Shown: positions 32,121-42,831 of the stretch, piece by piece
How the letters are laid out: every line of letters begins with the position of its first letter
How positions within the stretch are numbered: the first letter of the stretch is position 1
DNA from: Ctena decussata
Taxonomy: Eukaryota; Mollusca; Bivalvia; Lucinida; Lucinidae
DNA length: 64,000 nucleotides
Direction of reading: 5' to 3'
NCBI GenBank assembly: GCA_963989385.1
Contig: OZ022510.1
Coordinates: forward strand, 36,523,448-36,587,447
Program-made: the position numbers and the translations under genes
The notes under the pieces: generated by a model
What the model was told of the DNA's origin: nothing
The model's database searches: none
What the model saw: the letters and a program-made list of their open reading frames with translations, nothing else

Positions 32121-32309
32121 TAATGTCGGTAGTAAACGCCCCACGGGGCTATGCCATTACAGGCACCGTCGAGCTGAATGGATACTTACACAGAAACTCC
32201 GTAGGCGCTCTACTCAAATGCAAGCTAGTCGAGTTTGCCGAGCGGTCAGAAAAAGATTCAGAAAAATCTCTCGACCACTGAGCTGTCCGAATTATTGTTG
32301 ATCAGTTTT

Positions 32310-33830
32310 TATACGCCCGTCGAAGACGGGCCGTATTATGTCGTGACCTCCGTCCGTCCGTCCGTCCGTCTGTCCGTGCGTCCGTCCGTATGTCAGTTAA
32401 CTTTTCGTGTCCGCTCCATATCTCCTTAACCCCTTGAAAGATTTTTTTGAAACTTTAGTCAAATGTTCGCCTTATCGAGACGATGTGCAGAACTCATACT
32501 TCAATGATGTCCGACAAAGGTCAAGGCCACACTTAGAGGTCAAAGGTCAAACGGTAATTTTTTGTGTCCGCTCCATATCTTGAAAACCGTTTAAGATTTC
32601 TTCATGAAAGTTTGTACAAATATAAAGCACAATCAGACGATGTGCAGAGAAAAAGAACCATAACCCTATTTTCATTTTTGACGGCATTATGTCCCTTTGT
32701 ATTTTTATACAGTAATTTCATATAAGCTACGTGTCCGCTCCATATCTCGAAAACCGTTTAAGATTTCTTCATGAAAGTTTGTATAATTATAAAGCACCAT
32801 CAGACGATGTGCACAGAAAAAGGACCATAACCCTACTTTCACATTTAACAAAATTACGCCCCTTTGTATTTTTCGTATAGTAATTTCATATAAGCTTTGT
32901 GTCCGCTCCATATCTCTAAAACAGTTTAAGATTTCTTCATGAAAGTTTGTATAAATATAAAGCACTATCAGACGTTGTGCAGAGAAAAAGAACCATAACC
33001 CTATTTTCATTTTAGACGGAATTATGTCCCTTTTTATTTTTCATATAATAATGTCACATAATCTTTGTGTCCGCTCCATATCTCGCAAACCGTTTAAGAT
33101 TTCTTCGTGAAAATATGTATACATATAAAGCACCATCAGATGATATGCAGGGAAAAAAGAACCATAAACCTACTTTCATTTTTAACAAAATTACGCCCCT
33201 TGTATTTTTCGTATTGTAATTTTGTATTTATTCGTGTTCACTCCATAATTATCTCCTTAACCTCTTGAAAGATTTTTTTGAAACTTGAGTCCAATGTTTA
33301 CCTTATCGAGGCAACTTGCAGAACTTGTATTTCAACAATGTCCGACTAAGGTCAAGGTCACGCTTAGAGGTCAAAGTTCAAAAGGTGACATTATTTGTCA
33401 GCTCCATATCTCAAAAACGGTATAAGATTTCTTCATAAAAGTTTATACAAATATGAAGCATCATCAGACAATGTGCAGGGTAAAAGAACCATAAACCTTC
33501 TTTCAGTTTTGATGGAATTATGCACCATTGTATATTTCAAATAGTAATTTCGTGTCTGCTCCATATCTTGAAAACCGTTTAAGATTTCTTCATGAAAGTT
33601 TGTACAAATATCAGACAATATGCAGAGAACAAGAACCATGACCCTGTGACTTTCAGTTCTGATGGAATTATGCCCCTTTGTAATTTTTGTCTAGGAATTT
33701 CATATTAGCTTCGTTTGTTTTGTAGTTTTATTGAAGATTTAAGCTACTGACAAAAGTTCTGTCATCTCTTGTTGTCTTTCCAACTTTAAGCCCCAATGGG
33801 CGTATATTGCCCCGCTCAGCGGAGCTCTTG
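32310..33830 (+). mobile_element. Pearl/DINE-1-like (Helentron-associated) element
   Basis: The 5' end TATACGCCCGTCGAAGACGG includes the hairpin CCCGTCGAAGACGGG. A (GTCC)n tract lies at 32350-32390. About eight core units follow, mostly ~160 bp, keyed by GTGTCCGCTCCATATCTC, AAACCGTTTAAGATTTCTTC and AAAAAGAACCATAACCCTA. GGGCGTATA (33798-33806) inverts the 5' tip and is followed by the hairpin CCGCTCAGCGG and the end GAGCTCTTG. The architecture is the same as 13575-16473 and 13805-15517 with different sequence. T-runs lie on both sides. Non-coding. Confidence 0.85.
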
Positions 33831-33835
33831 TTTTT

Positions 33836-33930
33836 ATATACCATAGTTCCGCCAAGAGGCTCTGCGGCAGGTACCTCTTGGATTCGGCTTTGGGACAGGT
33901 ACCTGCTATGGTCCTAGTTCTGTCGATGTT
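33836..33930. repeat. Inverted-repeat segment
   Basis: TATACCATAGTTCCGCCAAG and CAGGTACCTGCTATGGTCCT form imperfect arms around AGGTACCTCTTGGATTCGG. It immediately abuts the pearl-like element. Single copy in the window. Confidence 0.45.
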
Positions 33931-34565
33931 GTGAGCTGCTGGACTGTCTTATGCTTGGTGGTTGGTTATGGATTAGCCAATCACGATGTCCGTTATATCT
34001 AGCGTTTGGTAAGAATGCTTTCTTTCACGTCCGTTCAGTTTTGTCGGGGACAATTCTCTGCAATTATCATTTCGATATGTATTTCTATGAGAATTTGCAT
34101 GCAGGTAAAAGGCAGAAACAGAATTTAAGACTTTTAAAAGTCTTAATGCTGGCCAGTAAAATGATGAAGAAAAGGCCTCTAATATATAGCGGTAGACTAC
34201 CCTGGAGTGACTGTGGTTGGCAGTTGATTTTGGGGTTCACAGCCCTCTCAACAGTCGCAGAAGAATAGTCGAACCCTCGACTTCTTGGTTAGAATATGAT
34301 CTCCTTGACATGTTGATGTACTTGTTGGTGATAGCTTGATAAATTCACCTGCTCTGTAGCAAGATCTAAGTCATATTTTTGAAACTAAGGTAAAAATAAC
34401 AATTTGTCACTGGGCCCATTACGGTCATACACCATAACACTTCACCCTCAATCACCCCTATATATACAGTGTCAATTTCGTGAGAGCTCTAGATAGGCCA
34501 GAAATTTGGGGACCATTTTATTTCTCGTATTCATATACCTCCACCGAAAACATGTTGTGGTTTTC

Positions 34566-34596
34566 AGTAGAATCGCCTCGGTTAGGCGATTCTACT
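34566..34596. repeat. Short perfect hairpin
   Basis: AGTAGAATCGCC - TCGGTTA - GGCGATTCTACT, a 12-bp stem with a 7-nt loop. No T-run follows, so a terminator role is unlikely in this eukaryotic context. Confidence 0.7.
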
Positions 34597-34787
34597 AATG
34601 TAGCACAACATGCATTTCTCTTTTTTATGTTCTCCAAATGAGAATTATAAAGAAAAAAAATATCCTCAAAAATTTTAACTTATTTGGGGCTGTGTTCAGT
34701 TTCGGATCTCGGTGGGGATTCTGGGACTTTGAGAGAACAAAATAATAAGTCAATCCTACTATACATTCGAGTGAATAGTGTATATAT

Positions 34788-35023
34788 GAGCCGCGACACG
34801 AGAAAACCAACAATGTGGTTGTGCGTCCAGCGCAGACTCAGATCAGCCTGGGCATCCGCCCAGTCTGATCAGAGTCTTCGCTGTCCGCATGCAGGTAGCT
34901 TAGACCCTTAGCTACCCTTTAAGCGCATAGCGAAGACTCTGATCGGACTGGGCGGATGCCCAGGCTGATCTGAGTCTGCGCTGGGCGCATAACCTCATTG
35001 TTGATTTTCTCGTGTCGCGGCTC
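34788..35023. mobile_element. Foldback element family 1, copy 9
   Basis: 236 bp, tips GAGCCGCGACACGAG / CTCGTGTCGCGGCTC. The flanks ATAT (left) and AATAT (right) suggest an ATAT duplication with one extra A on the right. Confidence 0.93.
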
Positions 35024-35029
35024 AATATC

Positions 35030-35690
35030 TCAGACTGTGACAGATTTTATTTGTGTGCTCATCTTCACCACATTTTTCCTGGTGTATCTCTTAATATTAG
35101 GACTGTCATATTTATAAATTCATAGCTGGTAACAAGAGCAACCGACGTAAAGTTGGGTTTATCTTATTTTGGGGGAAAAGATAAATAAAATAAAATGTGC
35201 TGTTACTTCGTTAATTTTGGATTACTTTTAAAGAGGATATATTGTGATATGACGTCACTGGAACTAACAGGACGCTGTCGATGAAACTTCATTTTATTGT
35301 AATATAAGGATTGATTTTTTATTAATCTCCTGAGAATGTCCGCATGAATCTAATGCACCCGACATACCCGGATAGGGAGTCCGATGATGAATTTAGATAA
35401 TGTGCGGCCCCTTTGCCAGAAATGCCTCTCCGAGTCTGAGGGACCCACAACATGTAAAAATAAAAAAAAATGCGTTTGCTGAACTTTTCCAGAACATCTT
35501 GCTGGGCTCAAGCAGGGTAACAAAGCATATTTTGAGGGGATACAGCAAAATTTTATGGAACAACCAGAAAACAAATATTGTCCTTATCAGAATCCCGCCT
35601 TATATTGAGCCCTGAAACCTAATTAATTAATTAGTTAATTAAGATACAAAGGAATTCAACATAAATGAGTGTATATTCCAGCTGTGGGTG
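35030..35690. other. Intron sequence, no feature seen
   Basis: No exon or known repeat recognised. Short frames near 35350-35615 have neither splice sites nor motifs. Confidence 0.45.
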
Positions 35691-35694
35691 TATA

Positions 35695-36027
35695 CACAGG
35701 TTATAATCGATTCCGCCAATTTTCGCTTCCTGCAGAGACTGTACATCATATTTGGCTTCCGCCGAGACTGTCCGCGAACTCTTGCTTCCTGCAGAGACTA
35801 TTGCCCTCGAAAAATGGCTTCCTGCCGAGACTGTCCGCGTGACTCTGCTTCCTGCCGAGAGGCTCGGCAGGAAGCAGAATCACGCGGACAGTCTCTGCAG
35901 GAAGCCATTTATCATGTACAGAAGTCTCGGCAGGAAGCAAGAGATCGCGGACAGTCTCGGTGGAAGCCAAATATGATGTACAGTCTCTGCAGGAAGCGAA
36001 ATTTGGCGGAATCGATTATACCCTGTG
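35695..36027. mobile_element. 333-bp foldback element family 2, copy 2
   Basis: Exactly the length of the copy at 3573-3905. It starts CACAGGTTATAATCGATTCC, ends GGAATCGATTATACCCTGTG, and is flanked by perfect GTATA duplications (35690-35694 and 36028-36032). The centre is GCCGAGAGGCTCGGC. One arm of this copy resembles the opposite arm of copy 1 in several variable modules, so the two copies appear in opposite orientation. Confidence 0.94.
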
Positions 36028-36102
36028 GTATAGTAGGTTTTTCTCTATTTTATGTAACGACCTAGTGAAACATGGAATATATTGGACTATATGTAATGTC
36101 TG

Positions 36103-36169
36103 GGCAAATAGTGAAGATCCAGATCAGACTGCTCATAGAGCAGTCTGATCAGGATCTACACTGTTTGCC
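36103..36169. repeat. Family I hairpin, copy 1
   Basis: GGCAAATAGTGAAGATCCAG + ATCAGACTGCTC + ATA + GAGCAGTCTGAT then CAGGATCTACACTGTTTGCC. The outer arm GGCAAACAGTGTAGATCCTG is shared with 41324-41390 and, as a half copy, with 52991-53015. Confidence 0.85.
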
Positions 36170-36179
36170 AAGTCAAAAA

Positions 36180-36935
36180 GAATATTTTTCGATAGTAAAT
36201 GATCTCTTAAATAATTACCGTCAATAATTGTGTCAGGTGTCCCAATATCTAGTATATTAACGGTACATAACATTTCTGAATCACTGACGTCTAAATTTTT
36301 GGACACTTTTAAAATGACACCGCAGATTTCATTGGATTTTGTTCGTCGGATTATGTTTAAAATTCCGGATGGCTGATGTTTCATTGATCTTCATATAATA
36401 TAAGTAAAACATTATCACAGCTAGTCATAAGAGATGTTCTTCACCGGATTATGGAAAAATGTAAATAACTTGTGAACTTGATATTAATATTTATCAATAC
36501 ATGTGTGACCTATCGGTCGGGATAATCATAATTCAATATTTGGTGGTGTTTTTATGGCTTTCTTGTTTGTTTAATATTTAAAGATCTTTTAAGAAAGTAA
36601 AGTGGTTGGAAAGTGTAATATATATTTAATATATATTTTGATACAATATCATTGTTCAAATTTGTCAGTGAGTTTCATCTGGAATATAATTTTTACACCT
36701 GGAGCGTCGTATATATACATATATATCTGGCCTTCTTGGGTGACAAGATATATATCTAATGAGGTGAAATTATAATCTATATTTCACTTAAAGTATTGCC
36801 TTGATATAAGTTTGTATTGTGTAAGTGATTTTAGCACTCGGAGCGATTACCTTATCTGGGCTAAATGAATTGTTTCCATTTGTTTCGGTATTTTTAACAG
36901 CTTCGTGAGAAAAATGTGAATTGTTGTATGAGAGA
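36180..36935. other. Intron sequence, no feature seen
   Basis: AT-rich, with a TATATAC-rich stretch near 36705-36755. This lies 0.9-1.5 kb upstream of the candidate alternative first exon, so a promoter could sit between here and 37683. No convincing TATA box or CpG-rich tract is visible. Confidence 0.4.
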
Positions 36936-37102
36936 TCTGCCTGCGAGTCAGTGCAGTTTGATCAAAATTTTGTCCGTTTGGGTCAGGAATGTTTTATCAT
37001 AAGGATAAAAAGGGCAGATAGTAAAGACTCTGGTCAGCCTGCGTGTCTGCGCAGGCTGATCTGAGTCTTTACTACTCACTCACGCATGCGCTTTTTCTCA
37101 GA
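36936..37102. repeat. Small inverted-repeat element (family 1-related module)
   Basis: The hairpin AGTAAAGACTCTGGTCAGCC-TGCGTGTCTGCGCA-GGCTGATCTGAGTCTTTACT is nearly perfect (37019-37073). A weaker inverted module (GATCTGCCTGCGAGTCAGTG, CAGTTTGATC) lies to its left. Confidence 0.75.
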
Positions 37103-37683
37103 CAACGGCTCATTTGAAGTTTCATATCAATAAACATACAGAGTTCGCTAACGGGCGATGAATGTACTTCAAATGATGTTGATTTCACACAAACTAAAGT
37201 TCAAAATTACATACGATAAAAATCAGCAACTTTGTTAAAGTTTCATTTATGGCGTTTAGCTGTTTTCGCTTTAAATTCATTTAAAAGCATCATTTACATA
37301 CGTAAACTTTTCTTTGTGAAAACTAGGTTGCACCTACATAAACAACATAATTATAATCTCATATGATGAACCATAATTAAAGTTTGCCGGCTCTGTCACC
37401 GTGAAAAGAGAATTATTTACAATTCATTGGAAAAGAGTTAATATGATACGAAAAAGTTTTGGGAAAACTATTGTTGAAATCAAGTGTAACTGAAAATGTG
37501 TTCGTGAATGGATTAAATATGTTACTAAATATGTGGAACAGTCTTTCCTGAAGAACGGAATGGAATAATAAGAAATAAAACTTAATGCAGAAGAGTGAGT
37601 GATTCTATTCTTACAGGAATGTGGAAAAGGGGATCCGCCATAATTACTAATTCCAAATTGTGAAATAAAGGTTACGGACGTCG

Positions 37684-38154
37684 ATGGAAAAAATGTCGTC
37701 CATAACACTTGGATTTGTGTCGACTAACATGCGAAAGCTTAAAAACACAATCATGCATCCTAATAGTCCGAGACCAAAGCACAGAAATGAACCAGTTGTA
37801 CCAGAAAAAGTTCTTGCCAAACCAGCATTTGACACGCAGCAAGACAACACTAAAGTTCGTGCTGGTAATGACAACGCGAATGTTGTGTTAGGTAAAGATT
37901 TAATAGACGACGCTGATAAAATGTCAGCTGGAGAGTTGCTTGATAATAATGCCAATAAAACTACAAAAGTTAAAAGACAGGCTGTCACGCTGCCAAGAGC
38001 TAAAACTGAAACTCAGATTAACACGTTACACGCTGATGAGCTTGAACGCGCTGAAAAAGTTACGGACGTTACAATTGATATAGTAGACGCAGCTGGCGTG
38101 ACGTCGAAAGTCAAATTACGGCGACGGATCTCAATTAATCCGTCATGGAAAGCG
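37684..38154 (+). CDS. Candidate alternative first coding exon of the PH gene
   Basis: The ATG at 37684 lies 15 nt downstream of an in-frame TAA (37666-37668), and G follows at +4. The frame runs 157 codons to the strong donor GCG|GTGAGT (38155). It starts MEKMSSITLGFVSTNMRKLK, later AVTLPRAKTETQINT, ERAEKVTDVTIDIVDAAGV and KLRRRISINPSWKA. It is hydrophilic and probably disordered, with no domain recognised. The exon ends on a codon boundary, so it can join exon 58116 in frame exactly as exon 19946-20133 can. This suggests a short isoform from an internal promoter. A separate gene is less likely, because no other compatible downstream exon was seen. Confidence 0.72.
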
Positions 38155-38199
38155 GTGAGTTGAAGCTATTTCATTTGTAAGAGAATTGAATCGTATGTT

Positions 38200-38250
38200 T
38201 TTGTATATTGTTATGAAATGTCTTTGTAAGACATTTCATAACAATATTAA
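38200..38250. repeat. Palindrome just after the donor
   Basis: ATATTGTTATGAAATGTCTT + TGTA + AGACATTTCATAACAATAT, a 19-20-bp near-perfect arm, 46 nt downstream of the GTGAGT donor at 38155. It could sequester nothing coding and is probably another small foldback. Confidence 0.75.
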
Positions 38251-38626
38251 AAAAAATGCGATTCAAATGATTGGGCGCAAGCAAGGCCAATATTTTGTCT
38301 TCTACTGAAATGTCTAGTTACATTATCGAATTTGGTTAATATAAGCAGTGATACAAAGAGTGGCGACCCAGATAGGCTTGTGCACTGTTCGCTAGCCGTC
38401 AGCATTTTTGAGCAGGGTTTAAAACCTGGAATGGAATCGAACTGAATGGTTAAAATATGCTGGGTACTTTTACATGTGAGAATTTGCTTCCTCGATGGAA
38501 ATGATTTTCCTGTTAGACTGTCATTTAGAATCAATGGAATGAAGTAGAGAAAATTGCCACTACCACCTCATACCATTTCACTCGGTTGGATTATGTCCTG
38601 AACAGGTGAACAAGACATGGTATAAC

Positions 38627-38697
38627 TATACTTAAGGACAAACGTTCTGCACGGATGTTAAATTAACATCCGTGCAGAACGTTTGTCCTTAAGTATA
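38627..38697. repeat. 71-bp palindrome, family F copy 2
   Basis: A perfect palindrome apart from its midpoint, running TATACTTAAGGACAAACGTT to AACGTTTGTCCTTAAGTATA, with centre GGATGTTAAATTAACATCC. Same length and arms as 16513-16583. Confidence 0.93.
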
Positions 38698-39149
38698 TTT
38701 TATTCCATTCTCATCCGTATAAACCTTATTATTTTGATTTATGTCTGCTAAATTTTGCGGTTTCTGGCCAGGGTGGTATAGGGTAGCATACTTAGTTCCT
38801 AATTATCTGGTAATTGATATAGAATTCCACTCTTTCTCGTTTCAAGTTCAGCTTAATTCGTAATAATTTGCTTATCATTATTTTCAGCTTTATTAACTGC
38901 CTGTTTTGGCCTTGTGTAAATTTGATTTATTAAATGATTTGAATAAATATTTATGTGTTGTATAAGACGGATCTAATTGCTTTTGATCTCTCCTGTCAAG
39001 TCATGTACTTCTGTAAGGTTAGCGTAATCATAAGAAATATCTAAAGCATATGAATCTATCTCTGCTGATTTCCAACTTTTCTGTTACTCGTTTAACCTTA
39101 TTACTCATTAACCGTTTCTTGTAATCATTGTTTTCCATTTTTCTGAGTC

Positions 39150-39200
39150 TAGGCTAGACTATCCCATAACCTATTAGTGTTGTAGGTGCACCACAGATGA
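39150..39200 (-). pseudogene. LINE ORF2 fragment, part 1 (interrupted)
   Basis: GTTGTAGGTGCACCACAGAT on the + strand matches GTTGGGGTACCACAGATGAC at 51520-51539, the 3' end of the antisense LINE fragment there. The rest of the same fragment continues at 40168. The intervening 0.97 kb is the minisatellite plus another retroelement tail. Confidence 0.5.
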
Positions 39201-39225
39201 CCTTACTTGCCTTTCTTTCCCTAAG

Positions 39226-40036
39226 TCTGCTTGCCTGTCTTTCCCCTCCTCTCTTAAGTCTGCTTGCCTGTCTTTCCCCTCCTCTCTTAAGTCTGCTTGC
39301 CTATCTTTCCCCTCTTAAGTCTGCTTGCCTATCTTTCCCCTCTTCTCTTAAGTCTGCTTGCCTATCTTTCCCCTCTTAAGTCTGCTTGCCTATCTTTCCC
39401 CTCTTAAGTCTGCTTGCCTATCTTTCCCCTCTTCTCTTAAGTCTGCTTGCCTATCTTTCCCCTCTTCTCTTAAGTCTGCTTGCCTATCTTTCCCCTCTTC
39501 TCTTAAGTCTGCTTGCCTATCTTTCCCCTCCTCTCTTAAGTCTGCTTGCCTATCTTTCCCCTCTTAAGTCTGCTTGCCTATCTTTCCCCTCTTCTCTTAA
39601 GTCTGCTTGCCTATCTTTCCCCTCTTAAGTCTGCTTGCCTATCTTTCCCCTCTTAAGTCTGCTTGCCTATCTTTCCCCTCTTCTCTTAAGTCTGCTTGCC
39701 TATCTTTCCCCTCTTAAGTCTGCTTGCCTATCTTTCCCCTCTTAAGTCTGCTTGCCTATCTTTCCCCTCTTAAGTCTGCTTGCCTATCTTTCCCCTCTTC
39801 TCTTAAGTCTGCTTGCCTATCTTTCCCCTCTTCTCTTAAGTCTGCTTGCCTATCTTTCCCCTCTTAAGTCTGCTTGCCTATCTTTCCCCTCTTCTCTTAA
39901 GTCTGCTTGCCTATCTTTCCCCTCTTAAGTCTGCTTGCCTATCTTTCCCCTCTTCTCTTAAGTCTGCTTGCCTATCTTTCCCCTCTTCTCTTAAGTCTGC
40001 TTGCCTATCTTTCCCCTCTTCTCTTCTCTCCTACAG
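39226..40036. repeat. Two-length pyrimidine-rich minisatellite (33 and 28 bp units)
   Basis: The unit is TCTGCTTGCCTATCTTTCCC + CTCTTCTCTTAAG (33 bp, L) or the same lacking CTCTT (28 bp, S). I count 25 complete units from 39226 to 39995 in the order LLSLSSLLLLSLSSLSSSLLSLSLL, plus a final partial unit. 14 x 33 + 11 x 28 = 770 bp, which fits the coordinates exactly. The two leftmost units carry CCTG and CCTCC variants; unit 10 also carries CCTCC. The + strand is C/T-rich and ends CTCTTCTCTCCTACAG, which looks like a 3' splice site. Open frames across it are repeat artefacts. Confidence 0.95.
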
Positions 40037-40165
40037 CTATCTTTATGCGAAATGCTTCGTCATACAGAAATGTTCTATCTATACTTTGGGACGTTGTCTC
40101 ATATATAGTATCATGAATTATGATCTGAGATGGAAATAAAGTTTCGTTCTGTTCTGTTCAACAAT
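40037..40165 (+). mobile_element. Retroelement 3' tail
   Basis: A stretch ending GAGATGGAAATAAAGTTTCG + TTCTGTTCTG looks like a LINE or SINE 3' UTR with an AATAAA-like signal and a GTTCT tail. No domain is preserved. Confidence 0.4.
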
Positions 40166-40167
40166 CT

Positions 40168-40400
40168 CTTTCCCCATAGTCCTGTCTGCAGCTGCCCTAC
40201 TTGTGCTAGCAAAGTCCATCCCTGTCTACTCTTTAGTATTGTCTTCCCACCTCTTCTTCTGTCTGCCTCTTCTTCCTTTTCCTTTCACTGTGCCCCGTTT
40301 AGAATCGCGGCTTTGCTAAGCCAGAAGACCCGTTGAAATGTGGCCCAAACCACCTTAGTTTCCGTTACTTTAGCATAGTCAGGAGTTTCTCTTTGATATA
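40168..40400 (-). pseudogene. LINE ORF2 C-terminal fragment (antisense)
   Basis: On the - strand this reads KGKGRRGRQKKRWEDN, TKE-stop-TGMDFAS, then TSRAAADR. This basic GRQKKRWEDNxKEWTGxxFA tail is a hallmark of the C-terminus of many animal non-LTR retrotransposon ORF2 proteins. The segment before it (LRWFG) is in another frame. It is dead and also interrupted (see 39150-39200). A related fragment is at 51490-51735. Confidence 0.75.
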
Positions 40401-41323
40401 CCACATTTTATTCACGATTTAATGGTTAACTAATGTATGTTGGGCCTGGTAAATCCGATCAAACTACATAACCTGCTGTAGTCTCATCTTGCCTTCTTCT
40501 CTTAGTCATCTTTTCATTTATCCTTTCTTGGATTGTTTCTTTCTTACATACACTCAGAATCTAAGTCATTTGGGACCAGAGCTATGTATAACAGTTTATG
40601 CGTAAGTTATTTATTGCTATCAACTTCGATAGCTTTGTTAGTTTCGGTTAGTTAGTCTTTAAAGTATTCGGGGTTGGTAACATTAATAGGGCGGACAACG
40701 GACATTATACCTTTCTGACCACCTCTAGTCTTTCAAATAGAGTTGACATAATGGGAGGGTAAATGGTCAGCTATTGTGTGAAACTATCATTTAAAACATC
40801 ATATACTAGTAGCGAAACATAATTGCTTTCTTAACTTTTATTCTGCCTGTTTGTCTAAGCTCATATTACAGCAGTGACACTATGTTGTTAAATTCCTAAG
40901 TAGGTTGACTTGTTTGGAGAGGTTCAGATTAGGGAAATGACTGGTGGTTGCCTTTCCGGGGCACCTTCTTTAATTCTCCACAAAAATACACGGTATCTAG
41001 TCACATGGCAATCGTTCTTTCTGCTGAAGTTCACCATGTACCGGTATGTTTAGATGGAGAAATGAAACCTGACACGGGATGATTCGTCACTTCAGAAAGG
41101 GCTAAAATATGTAAATGAGCGTTTTTTCCGAATATAGTCGAAGAAAGTCAACGAAAGTACCTCATTCTCTGCTTCGGAAAAAATGACTGCTGATCCGAGA
41201 TTATCAAAGATTAAGTTGGAGTAACAGAACACAATAATTTAACTCGACACTCGAAATTTGGCTCGAAAATATCATTTCTTGACTGCTAACACTTTAAGTA
41301 CCAGCGACGAAAACAGCAGGTTT

Positions 41324-41390
41324 GCAAACAGCGTAGATCCTGATGAGGCGGCTCATTATGAGCCGCCTCATCAGGATCTACACTGTTTGC
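41324..41390. repeat. Family I hairpin, copy 2
   Basis: 67-bp near-perfect hairpin. GCAAACAGCGTAGATCCTGA + TGAGGCGGCTCAT pairs with ATGAGCCGCCTCA + TCAGGATCTACACTGTTTGC. GAGGCGGCTC also appears near 63017 as GAGCCGCCTC in a possible decayed copy. Confidence 0.9.
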
Positions 41391-41859
41391 CCTGAAGTCT
41401 TTGGTTTAAACAATATTTATTCAAGAAAATAACATGCATGTTACAAGATATACACGGTTCGAAATTGAGGATCTGAACGAAAGCTATATAAGCTTATAAA
41501 GTCCATCTCCTCAAGTCTTTGAATTCCCAATATGAAATGTCCTGGACAAGGCATTTTTTGCATTTTTGCAGACGTAAATTTTGTTGTCTGCTTTTTGGTG
41601 CTTATAGAGTTAAGGAAGTGTTTGTCTAGCATATCGTACGCTTATATCGTTGTGGTTGAGGATACGTATTTCATGTCCTACTTTAAATAATAGATAGATT
41701 TATAAATCCGCCAAAATGTCAATTTTTTTTCAAGTTTTCATCGTATGCCAGTTTACGCACTGTATGGAAATTAATCGGATGATCAGCGTGTAAATTCGAC
41801 ATAATTTGCGCAATGTCATGTGTGCCGAAAACAAAACAAAACAAAAAAGTGGGAAGGGT

Positions 41860-41910
41860 GAGTGAGGGGTGGGGTGGGGGGGGGGGGGTAGAGGGTTGGG
41901 GGGGGGGGAT
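41860..41910. repeat. G-rich simple tract
   Basis: Runs of G (GGGGTGGGGTGGGGGGGG and a second run after GTAGAGGGTT). Four or more G-runs could form a G-quadruplex on the + strand (inference). Confidence 0.75.
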
Positions 41911-42329
41911 AAACATTTCAGAAATAATCATTTCTTCATTACAATGACTTTACTTCTAGTTCCTACACTGGTATAGAGAAATAATCACGACTACTTCCAT
42001 GTATCTCCACGATCGCCACACTTTGTGATGATTGGAAATTACTGAGGGGATCGTCCTGTGATGGTTGTGATGAGCGAAATAGGGAACCAGTAGCAAGTTA
42101 AAGCAGCTGAATTTATACAGCAGCTGATGGTGGCAAAACTTCCTCATTTTTCAACTTCTGAGTTAATTTTAAGTAATCCATCATGGTATAAGTTATCCGT
42201 CATTACGGGTCAGGTTTAGTTCAAAGGACGTCACCAGGTCATTGCGAACATACTGTATACCTTTGATTTCTCTTGCGATCACCGTTTCCATTTTGAAGTA
42301 TTTTTCCCAGTTCTCAGAAAGATGTTCCC

Positions 42330-42515
42330 CGTGAGGCTCAGGCCCTCGCCCATCGGGGCCTCCGAAATAGATGGCTGCCTGGTGTATCTGCGGAAGAGCT
42401 GCTAAAACTATAGCTGTAGCAGAACTGGCGTGTCATTTATTTCAAGTCGGGTAAAGTGGCAAGTCTCGACTGGACTGAAATATTGTTTATTGGGACGTTG
42501 AACCACAACTCAGAA
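42330..42515 (+). mobile_element. Possible SINE remnant
   Basis: TCTCGACTGGACTGAAATAT, followed by TGGGACGTTGAACCACAACT, is the same tail layout as other SINEs in the window. The part upstream (CCGAAATAGATGGCTGCCTG, GCGGAAGAGCTGCTAAAACT) fits a SINE body. No A or B box is recognisable. Confidence 0.4.
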
Positions 42516-42709
42516 ACAACTCACACCCTTGAGGCTTAAGGGAATGAATCGATAACTTGCAACCCCTGGCACCAAGTCGAATCTCCGGTTCAGTTTATGA
42601 AAGTTGTTTGTCAAATATTTGCATATAAAAATAGCGTTTTAGCATGTCTGAAGAGTACGGCTAAGCCTGCAAGCGGCAGCTCACTCTGCTCTAAATAGCC
42701 CCCCCCCTC

Positions 42710-42714
<5 letters not shown>

Positions 42715-42774
<60 letters not shown>
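42715..42774. repeat. (AC)n microsatellite
   Basis: About 29 AC dinucleotides with one AT near the start, preceded by a C-run. Confidence 0.97.
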
Positions 42775-42776
<2 letters not shown>

Positions 42777-42831
42777 TTCATAAGTGACAACTCTTAAGAG
42801 TAGGCCTTATATGAAAAGATATTCCGCTGAC

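Noticed and set aside
40021..40036. Genuine exon acceptor CTCTCCTACAG at the end of the minisatellite
   Set aside because: The sequence after it shows a retroelement tail and a stop within 24 codons in the needed phase. Kept only as a possible decoy site.
39197..40139. Repetitive Leu/Ser-rich open frames (LLSLLAYLSP, KSACLSFPS)
   Set aside because: They are translations of the 28/33-bp minisatellite in two frames.
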